The notes under the pieces: generated by a model | The model's database searches: none | What the model was told of the DNA's origin: nothing | Seen by the model: the letters and a program-made list of their open reading frames with translations, nothing else | NCBI RefSeq assembly: GCF_006442815.1 | Contig: NZ_VFVL01000040.1 | Coordinates: forward strand, 1 to 47,251 | Origin: Mesorhizobium sp. B2-4-3 | GTDB lineage: Bacteria > Pseudomonadota > Alphaproteobacteria > Rhizobiales > Rhizobiaceae | Reading direction: 5' to 3' | Length of the DNA: 47,251 nt | Part shown: piece after piece, positions 41,695-47,251 of the stretch | Numbering within the stretch: position 1 is the stretch's first letter | Layout of the letters: each line of letters begins with the position of its first letter | Made by a program: the position numbers and the translations under genes

Positions 41695-43008
41695 TCAATC
41701 CACGAAGATCAGCGCCGGCGTCTCGAGCAGCGCCTTGATCCGCTGCACGAACACCGCCGCATCCCAGCCGTCGATGATGCGATGGTCGAAGCTGGACGAT
41801 AGGTTCATCATCTTGCGCGGGATGAACTGCGTGCCGTCCCATACCGGCCGCACCATGATCTTGTTGACGCCGACGATCGCCACTTCCGGATAGTTGATGA
41901 CCGGCGTGGTCGCGACGCCGCCCATGGCGCCGAGCGAGGTGATGGTGATGGTCGAGCCGGAAAGCTCATCGCGGCTCGCCGTGCCGGACTTCGCCGCCTC
42001 GGCCAGCCGGTTGACTTCCGCAGCACTATCCCACAGGTCGCGCGCCTCGGCATGTTTCACGACCGGCACGACAAGGCCGTTGGGCGTCTGCGCGGCGATG
42101 CCGATATGGATGCCTTCATGCTGGTGGATGATGCCGGCATCGTCGTCGAAGAGCGCGTTGAGGTTGGGCTGCTCGGCGATCGCCTTGACAATCGCCCGCA
42201 TCAGGAAGGGCAGCAGCGTCAGCTTGGGCCTTTCCGTCCCCTTGGCCCCGCGCTTCTCCTTGTTCAGCGTCGCGCGCAATTCTTCCAATGCGGTGACGTC
42301 GATCTCCTCGACATAGGTGATGTGCGGAATGCGCGATTTGGCGAGCGACATCTTTTCGGCGATCTTGCGCCGCAGCCCCACGACCTTGATGTCCTCGACG
42401 CCGTCCTTCCGGGCAAGCCCGGTCGCGCGGGCCAGTTGCGGGCCGCGCGCGACGAACGCATCGATGTCCTCATGGCTGATGCGCCCGGCCGGACCGCTGC
42501 CCGCGACCTGGCGCAGATCGATGCCGGCTTCTTTCGCGCGCAGGCGGACGGCCGGCGAGGCCAGCGGCTTTTCGCCTTCCGCGCGCGGTGCCCCGGAAAC
42601 GGCGGCAGGGCGCGTGGCCTTCGGCGCGGTTGTGGCTTTCGGTGCCTCAGCTGGCTTTGGCGCTGCCTTTGGAGCGGCCGGCGCCGGCGCCGATTTCGCC
42701 TCGACTGGCGCAGCCGACGCTTTCACCTCGGCCGTAGCCGCGTCGGCGGCCTTCACATTGCCTTCGCCGGCCACCTTCAGCCGCACGATCGGCGAGCCGA
42801 TCGCCACCGTGTCGCCGATCTCGGCGCCGAGCCAGAGAATCTCGCCGTCGACCGGCGACGGGATCTCGACGGTCGCCTTGTCGGTCATGACGGCCGCGAG
42901 GACCGTGTCCTCGCGCACAAGGTCGCCGACCTTGACGTGCCATTCGACGAGCTCGGCCTCGGCGACGCCTTCGCCGACATCGGGCAGCTTGATGATGTGT
43001 TCGCCCAA
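41695..43008 (-). CDS. bkdB: Branched-chain 2-oxoacid dehydrogenase E2 (dihydrolipoyl acyltransferase)
   Basis: A 437-aa E2 core enzyme that passes the branched acyl group from E1 to CoA. The lipoyl domain has KLPDVGEGVAEAELVEWHVK and lipoylated K44 in VMTDKATVEI. An Ala/Pro/Lys linker (about 90-160) leads to the E1/E3-binding domain (ASPAVRLRAKEAGIDLRQVA). The catalytic domain ends with SFDHRIIDGWDAAVF, containing the acyltransferase His and Asp. The start is TTG at 43008: it has GGGAGG upstream on its strand, lies 14 bases after the E1 beta stop, and the domain begins at once, whereas upstream in-frame codons run into the E1 gene. Confidence 0.92.
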   Translation of the reverse strand: MGEHIIKLPDVGEGVAEAELVEWHVKVGDLVREDTVLAAVMTDKATVEIPSPVDGEILWLGAEIGDTVAIGSPIVRLKVAGEGNVKAADAATAEVKASAAPVEAKSAPAPAAPKAAPKPAEAPKATTAPKATRPAAVSGAPRAEGEKPLASPAVRLRAKEAGIDLRQVAGSGPAGRISHEDIDAFVARGPQLARATGLARKDGVEDIKVVGLRRKIAEKMSLAKSRIPHITYVEEIDVTALEELRATLNKEKRGAKGTERPKLTLLPFLMRAIVKAIAEQPNLNALFDDDAGIIHQHEGIHIGIAAQTPNGLVVPVVKHAEARDLWDSAAEVNRLAEAAKSGTASRDELSGSTITITSLGAMGGVATTPVINYPEVAIVGVNKIMVRPVWDGTQFIPRKMMNLSSSFDHRIIDGWDAAVFVQRIKALLETPALIFVD

Positions 43009-43022
43009 CCAGGCCTCCCGCT

Positions 43023-44036
43023 CTAAGCGTCCAATGTCTCGATAAGCGCGCGCCCGACCCGCGCCGGGCCGGGGAAATAATCCCATTCCTGCGCGTGCGG
43101 ATAGGGCGTGTCCCAGCCGGCGACCCGCGCCACCGGCGCTTCCAGATGGTAGAAGCAGTTTTCCTGCACCAGCGAGACCAGCTCGGCGCCGAAACCGGAG
43201 GTGAGCGTCGCCTCGTGCACGACGACGCAGCGGCCGGTCTTCTTCACCGAGGCGACGATCGTGTCGAGGTCGAGCGGCAAAAGCGTTCTCAGATCGATCA
43301 CCTCGGCGTCGATGCCGGTCTCGGCGGCCGCCGCCTGCGCGACATAGACCATGGTGCCATAAGCAAGCACCGTGACCGCCGAGCCTTGCCTGCGTATAGC
43401 CGCCTTGCCGAGCGGGATCGTGTAATGGCCGTCGGCGACTTCGCCGAGCTCATGTTTCGACCATGGCGTCACCGGACGGTCGTGATGGCCGTCGAACGGA
43501 CCGTTGTAGAGCCGCTTCGGCTCAAGGAAGATCACCGGATCCGGATCCTCTATCGCGGCGATCAGCAGACCCTTGGCGTCATGCGGATTGGACGGCACCA
43601 CCGTCTTCAGGCCGGAGACATGGGTGAACAGCGCTTCCGGGCTCTGGCTGTGCGTCTGGCCGCCAAAAATGCCGCCGCCGGTCGGCATGCGCACCACGAT
43701 CGGGCAGGTGAAATCGCCGTTCGAGCGGTAGCGCAGCCGCGCCGCCTCCTGCGTCAGCTGGTCGTAGGCCGGATACATGTAGTCGGCAAACTGAATCTCG
43801 ACACAGGGCTTCAAACCGTAGGCGGCCATGCCGATGGCCGAGCCGACGATGCCGGATTCGTTGATCGGCGCGTCGAAGCAGCGGCTGCGGCCATACTTCG
43901 CCTGCAGGCCCTGCGTGGCGCGGAAGACGCCGCCGAAGAATCCGACATCCTCGCCATAGACGATAACTTTGTTGTCGCGTCCCATCGAGACGTCGAGCCC
44001 GTCGCGGATCGCCTCGATCATGGTCTTCCTGGGCAT
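43023..44036 (-). CDS. bkdA2: Branched-chain 2-oxoacid dehydrogenase E1 beta subunit
   Basis: A 337-aa transketolase-like beta subunit. It begins PRKTMIEAIRDGLDVSMGRD and has VIVYGEDVGFFGGVFRATQG, RCFDAPINESGIVGSAIGMA and CVEIQFADYMYPAYDQL. The C-terminal transketolase domain has AAETGIDAEVIDLRTLLPLD and VVVHEATLTSGFGAELVSLV. With E1 alpha it forms the thiamine-diphosphate-dependent 2-oxoisovalerate decarboxylase. It starts two bases after the E1 alpha stop. The GVFRATQGLQ and YMYPAYDQ segments favour the branched-chain over the pyruvate enzyme. Confidence 0.93.
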   Translation of the reverse strand: MPRKTMIEAIRDGLDVSMGRDNKVIVYGEDVGFFGGVFRATQGLQAKYGRSRCFDAPINESGIVGSAIGMAAYGLKPCVEIQFADYMYPAYDQLTQEAARLRYRSNGDFTCPIVVRMPTGGGIFGGQTHSQSPEALFTHVSGLKTVVPSNPHDAKGLLIAAIEDPDPVIFLEPKRLYNGPFDGHHDRPVTPWSKHELGEVADGHYTIPLGKAAIRRQGSAVTVLAYGTMVYVAQAAAAETGIDAEVIDLRTLLPLDLDTIVASVKKTGRCVVVHEATLTSGFGAELVSLVQENCFYHLEAPVARVAGWDTPYPHAQEWDYFPGPARVGRALIETLDA

Positions 44037-44038
44037 GG

Positions 44039-45271
44039 TCAGACTCCCGCCTGCTGGCGCTGGCGCCTCAGATGCGGCGGCATCTCTTCGTAGAGCCCTT
44101 CGAACATGTCGCGGGTCGACGGCTTGCCGCCGGCATGCAGCGTGCCGTGGCCCTCGGCCTCCTTCTGCGCGGCGATCACCGTTTCGAGGATCTCGGCTTC
44201 GGCCTGGGTGTGACGATCCTCCGACCAGACTTGCCTGTGGATGAGATGGTTCTTCAGCCGGATGACCGGATCGCCGAGCGGCCAGGCGTCGGACTCGGCC
44301 TTCGGCCGGTAGGCCGACGGATCGTCCGAGCTCGAATGCGCGCCGGTGCGGTAGGTGACATATTCGACCAGCGTCGGCCCGAGATTGGCGCGCGCCCGCT
44401 CCGCTGCCCATTTGGCCACGGCGTGCACCGCGAGATAGTCATTGCCGTCGACGCGCAACGCCGGAATGCCGAAGCCGAGGCCGCGCGCCGCAAACGTGCC
44501 GGAGCCGCCGCGCGCGATGCCCTGGAAGGTCGAGATCGCCCACTGGTTGTTGACGACGTTGAGGATGACCGGCGCCTTGTAGGTCGAGGCGAAGACCAGC
44601 GCGGAATGGAAATCGGACTCCGCCGTCGAGCCGTCGCCGATCCAGGCGGCGGCGATGCGCGAATCGTTGGAGATCGCCGAGGCCATCGCCCAGCCGACCG
44701 CCTGGATATATTGCGTCGCCAGATTGCCGGAGATCGAGAAGAAGCCGTGCTCCTTCGAGGAATACATGATCGGCAGCTGCCGGCCCTTCAGCGGATCGGC
44801 CTCGTTGGAATAGATCTGGTTCATCATGGTGACCATCGGATAGCCGTCGGCGATCAAAAGGCCGGCTTGCCGATAGGTCGGGAAATTCATGTCGCCGGGC
44901 GCCAGCGCCTTGCGGAAAGCGCAGCTCACCGCCTCCTCGCCCAGATGCTGCATGTAGAAGGAGGTCTTGCCCTGGCGCTGCGCCATCTGCATGCGCGCAT
45001 CGAAGGTTCTCAGCGTCACCATGTGGCGCAGGCCTTCCAGAAGCTCCTCATCGGTGAGCAGCCCCGCCCATGGCCCGACCGCCTCGCCGGCGCGGTTGAG
45101 CACCCGGATGATGGAAAAGGCCATGTCGCGGATGGTGCGCGGATCGACGTCGATCTCCGGACGCGGCACCGAGCCCGCCTTGGGAATGGTCACATTCGAG
45201 AAGTCGGGCGTGCCGCCGGGCCGAACCTCGGGCTCGGGCACATGAAAGCGCAACATTCCAGCATCGGCCAT
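44039..45271 (-). CDS. bkdA1: Branched-chain 2-oxoacid dehydrogenase E1 alpha subunit
   Basis: A 410-aa thiamine diphosphate-binding alpha subunit that decarboxylates the 2-oxoacids from valine, leucine and isoleucine. LRTFDARMQMAQRQGKTSFY and MQHLGEEAVSCAFRKALAPG are BCKDH-type. The ThDP/Mg motif is IGDGSTAESDFHSALVFAST with the closing NNQWAIST, and the loop RTGAHSSSDDPSAYR matches the regulatory loop region. ATG at 45271 follows GGAGG. It is the first gene of bkdA1-bkdA2-bkdB-lpd. An Ala-to-Pro-rich N-terminal arm (about 1-45) is longer than in pyruvate E1 alpha, again fitting BCKDH. Confidence 0.94.
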   Translation of the reverse strand: MADAGMLRFHVPEPEVRPGGTPDFSNVTIPKAGSVPRPEIDVDPRTIRDMAFSIIRVLNRAGEAVGPWAGLLTDEELLEGLRHMVTLRTFDARMQMAQRQGKTSFYMQHLGEEAVSCAFRKALAPGDMNFPTYRQAGLLIADGYPMVTMMNQIYSNEADPLKGRQLPIMYSSKEHGFFSISGNLATQYIQAVGWAMASAISNDSRIAAAWIGDGSTAESDFHSALVFASTYKAPVILNVVNNQWAISTFQGIARGGSGTFAARGLGFGIPALRVDGNDYLAVHAVAKWAAERARANLGPTLVEYVTYRTGAHSSSDDPSAYRPKAESDAWPLGDPVIRLKNHLIHRQVWSEDRHTQAEAEILETVIAAQKEAEGHGTLHAGGKPSTRDMFEGLYEEMPPHLRRQRQQAGV

Positions 45272-45596
45272 GAGCTCACATCCTCCAATGTTGCCGGCGC
45301 GATCTTTGCACATCCGCGCCGCCAGACCAGTGCCAATTCGCCGGGTCTGGGCACGGCCGTCCCCCGCCATCAGCTCGGTTGAGCAATGCGACACGCAGGC
45401 GCCAAGATGCAGATATGGCGGCGAAATTTCTTGTCGATGTTTTCGCGCTGCGCGCAATTTGGCGGAAGTTTATGGGGCGATTGCCGCCAGATAATGCAAC
45501 TGGGAGGGCGAGGCCGGGCGCGGCTTCCCCTTCTCCCCTTGCGGGAGAAGGAAGAGACGCTGGTTCCCCGACCCCTCGCCATGCTAACCCACCCGC
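45272..45596. other. Divergent promoter region of bkdA1 and holA
   Basis: A 325-base gap with no gene. A relatively AT-rich patch with GAAATTTC lies near 45423, upstream of bkdA1, where an Lrp-type activator could bind. A hairpin, CCTTCTCCC (45529-45537) against GGGAGAAGG (45543-45551), is a fragment of family 3. No perfect promoter boxes can be assigned. Confidence 0.5.
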
Positions 45597-46640
45597 ATGG
45601 CACAGAAGAAAGGATATGAGGTCGATTCGTGGCTGGCGAAGCCCGATCCCTCCATGGGAATCGTGCTGCTTTACGGCCCCGACCGCGGCCTCGTCGCCGA
45701 GCGTGCGAAAGCCTTTGCCGCGAAAACCGGCCTGCCGCTCGACGATCCGTTCTCGGTGGTCAGGCTGGACGGCGCGGAAGTCGACCGCGACGACGGCCGG
45801 CTGCTCGACGAAGCCCGCACCGTGCCGATGTTTTCCGACCGGCGGCTGCTTTGGGTGCGCAATGCCAGCGGCCAGAAAGCGCTGGCCGACGACATCAAGG
45901 CGCTGACCGCAGAACCCGCGCGCGACGCCATCATCCTCATCGAGGCAGGCGACCTGAAGAAAGGCACCGGCCTCAGGGCCATCGTCGAGGCCGCCGGCAA
46001 CGCCATCGCTCTGCCCTGCTATGCCGACGAGGCCCGCGACCTCGATACGGTGATCGACGACGAGCTGCGCAAGGCCGGCATGTCGATGACGCTCGACGCC
46101 CGACAGGCGCTGCGCCGCAATCTTGGCGGCGATCGCCTCGCCTCGCGCGGCGAGATCGAGAAACTGGTGCTCTATGCCCATGGCCAGAAGGAGATCGGCA
46201 TCGACGACGTCAACGCGATGTCGGGCGATGTCTCCGGCGCGTCTTTCGATGCCGCGGTCGACGCCATGCTGGACGGCAAGGTCGGCGATTTCGACATCGC
46301 CTTCAACCGTCACTGCCAGTCGGGCGGCCATCCGTTCCTGGTGCTGTCCTCGGCGATGCGCCAACTGCAGGCGATCCAGGTGATGCGCGGCCAGATGGAG
46401 ACCGGCGGCCGCAACGCCGCCTCGGTCGTCGCCGGCGCCCGCCCCCCGGTCTTCTTCTCGCGCCGCAAGCTGGTGGAAAAGGCGCTGGAGCGCTGGACTG
46501 TCGAGGCGCTCGGTCGCGCCCTCGGCCGGCTGCAGACGGCGGTGCTGCAGACCCGCAAGCGCCCGGACCTGTCGGAAGCGCTGGCAAGGCAGGCGCTGCT
46601 CGGCATCGCCATTGAGAGCGCGAGGCTGGGGCAAAGGTAA
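45597..46640 (+). CDS. holA: DNA polymerase III delta subunit
   Basis: A 347-aa clamp-loader delta subunit that opens the beta clamp during loading. It shows the alphaproteobacterial HolA pattern: GIVLLYGPDRGLVAERAKAF near residue 21 in a RecA-like domain without a true P-loop, DEARTVPMFSDRRLLWVRNA near 71, the helical lid (LDARQALRRNLGGDRLASRG) near 165, and a C-terminal collar domain with GGHPFLVLSSAMRQLQAIQV. The length is normal. It is transcribed away from bkdA1. Other rhizobia often place holA near lptE and leuS, but neither lies in this window. Confidence 0.93.
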   Translation: MAQKKGYEVDSWLAKPDPSMGIVLLYGPDRGLVAERAKAFAAKTGLPLDDPFSVVRLDGAEVDRDDGRLLDEARTVPMFSDRRLLWVRNASGQKALADDIKALTAEPARDAIILIEAGDLKKGTGLRAIVEAAGNAIALPCYADEARDLDTVIDDELRKAGMSMTLDARQALRRNLGGDRLASRGEIEKLVLYAHGQKEIGIDDVNAMSGDVSGASFDAAVDAMLDGKVGDFDIAFNRHCQSGGHPFLVLSSAMRQLQAIQVMRGQMETGGRNAASVVAGARPPVFFSRRKLVEKALERWTVEALGRALGRLQTAVLQTRKRPDLSEALARQALLGIAIESARLGQR

Positions 46641-46727
46641 ACGCCGGCGATTGGCGACGGCCGGGCGACAGCCGATCTCCCTCCTTGTAGGGAGATGGCC
46701 GGTGGCCAAAGGAGCGTTGTCCCGCCG
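46640..46727. repeat. Degenerate family-2 repeat
   Basis: GCCGGCGATTGGCGACGGCC, then CGATCTCCCTCCTTGTAGGG and AGATGGCCGGTGGCC, ending GTTGTCCCGCCGCC. It has the order of a family-2 right half with several substitutions. It follows the holA stop directly. Confidence 0.65.
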
Positions 46728-46739
46728 CCGGCGTATCCT

Positions 46740-47191
46740 TCGTCATTCTAGGGCGGAGCAAGGAGCGAAGCGACGCGCGCAGACCCTAGAATCCATGCCG
46801 TGACATTGGCCGTAGACTGCTGCGGTCCAGAATAGCCGTTAGCTAAGATCGCAACATGACAGGCTTTGTCTACATGACCGCAAGCCAGAAAGGCGGCACG
46901 ATCTATATCGGTGTCACCAACGACCTCGCGCGTCGAATCCCCGAGCACAAGACTGGCCAAGGCTCCAGCTTCACCAGCCGTTACGGCGTGCAGCGTCTGG
47001 TCTGGTACGAGGAATATTTCGACATCGCCGATGCCATCCAGCGTGAGACGTCATTGAAGCGGTGGCCACGGCAATGGAAGATTGAACTGATCGAGAAGAG
47101 CAATCCGGAGTGGTTCGAGCTCTTTCGCGGAATTGGCTGGTGAGCGTTCTGCACCGTGACGGCGCTCAGGCGTCACGGCATGGATTCTAGA
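46740..47191 (+). mobile_element. Family-1 element carrying a GIY-YIG gene at its centre (candidate mobile unit)
   Basis: The left half (46740-46804) is a standard family-1 half, TCGTCATTCTAGGGCGGAGC to ACCCTAGAATCCATGCCGTG. Then come CCAGAAT (46827-46833), the GIY-YIG gene, TTCTGCACC (47147-47155) and the inner edge of the right half, ACGGCATGGATTCTAGA (to about 47191), where the window's terminal inverted repeat takes over. In the empty copy B, CCAGAA and TTCTGCACC are adjacent. The gene thus replaces the dyad centre. Mobility is inferred, not shown. Confidence 0.65.
46856..47143 (+). CDS. Small GIY-YIG nuclease domain protein
   Basis: A 95-aa protein that is almost entirely a GIY-YIG catalytic domain. 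The two core tyrosines are in FVYMTASQ and TIYIGVTNDL, the conserved Arg in DLARRI, and the metal-binding Glu in IQRETSLKRW. It ends KIELIEKSNPEWFELFRGIG, as in the YhbQ/UPF0213-like group. It lacks a separate DNA-binding domain. GIY-YIG enzymes cut DNA in repair, restriction and homing elements; the role of these short stand-alone versions is not settled. No strong ribosome binding site is seen (GATCGCAAC before the ATG). Its placement inside a repeat element suggests it belongs to that element. Confidence 0.9.
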   Translation: MTGFVYMTASQKGGTIYIGVTNDLARRIPEHKTGQGSSFTSRYGVQRLVWYEEYFDIADAIQRETSLKRWPRQWKIELIEKSNPEWFELFRGIGW

Positions 47192-47251
47192 CGTTATGAC
47201 CGTGGTCTGAGCGGCGGCCCGTCCTAAGTCTTTGCAGCTGTAAAGCAAACG
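47184..47251. repeat. Right arm of the 68-bp inverted repeat at the window ends
   Basis: An exact reverse complement of 5-72. Its inner edge ATTCTAGA continues a family-1 right half (GGCATGGATTCTAG) where other copies read GGTCTGCG. If the two ends met, the pair would form a palindrome of more than 130 bases with a loop of about four bases. Confidence 0.9.

Overview
The window reads as a chromosomal segment of a rhizobium-type alphaproteobacterium, most likely Mesorhizobium or a close relative (Hyphomicrobiales). Reasons: high-GC codon use throughout; an alphaproteobacterial SOS box (GAAC-N7-GAAC) in front of imuA-imuB-dnaE2; rhizobial intergenic mosaic repeats; many sugar ABC importers; and a branched-chain 2-oxoacid dehydrogenase operon. 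Genes are densely packed and mostly housekeeping or catabolic. I see no prophage, plasmid backbone, CRISPR array or classical insertion sequence.

Layout. 0.2-2.0 kb: a citrate-lyase-like CoA-ester lyase, a DUF1737 protein and a small zincin. 2.1-8.1 kb: the SOS mutagenesis operon imuA-imuB-dnaE2, with an unusual imuA. 8.3-11.2 kb, minus strand: Trm112-like protein, Lon-N-domain protein, a YbbN-type thioredoxin and a prolyl-tRNA editing protein. 11.5 kb: tRNA-Gly(GCC) with promoter and terminator. 11.8-15.5 kb: an accessory patch with an FYPFGGPD-motif protein, a glycosyltransferase, duplicated mini-genes and a secreted protein. 15.6-18.2 kb: an Lrp regulator divergent from arginase and ornithine cyclodeaminase. 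18.4-23.2 kb, minus strand: a ribose-type ABC importer with its LacI regulator and a double LacI-type operator. 23.9-30.3 kb: an LLM flavin oxidoreductase, membrane proteins (COG4280, a 71-aa protein, ICMT/PEMT-like, COG4705) and an OmpR/EnvZ-type two-component system. 30.6-37.9 kb: an AraC regulator divergent from a CUT1 sugar importer whose operon ends in a fused Gfo/Idh/MocA plus aldo/keto reductase. 38.1-39.8 kb: an Lrp regulator divergent from a saccharopine-dehydrogenase-like enzyme. 40.0-45.3 kb, minus strand: bkdA1-bkdA2-bkdB-lpd. 45.6-47.2 kb: holA and a small GIY-YIG nuclease gene.

The least ordinary layer is the repeats. Three palindromic families fill almost every gap. Family 1 (about 180-225 bp; 1.3, 23.4, 26.2, 30.3 and 46.7 kb) is two inverted half-hairpins around a dyad centre reading roughly CCAGAATTCTG, and bases in opposite stem arms change together between copies. 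In the 46.7 kb copy the GIY-YIG gene sits exactly at that centre, so the short copies look like gene-less versions of a nuclease-carrying unit. Family 2 (about 160 bp) and family 3 are other inverted-repeat elements. Rhizobial A/B/C mosaic repeats are also present, one of them inside the imuA reading frame. The two ends of the window are a perfect 68-bp inverted repeat lying inside family-1 sequence.

Everything here comes from reading the sequence and recognising families. No database search was run. Substrates of the transporters and several enzymes remain open.
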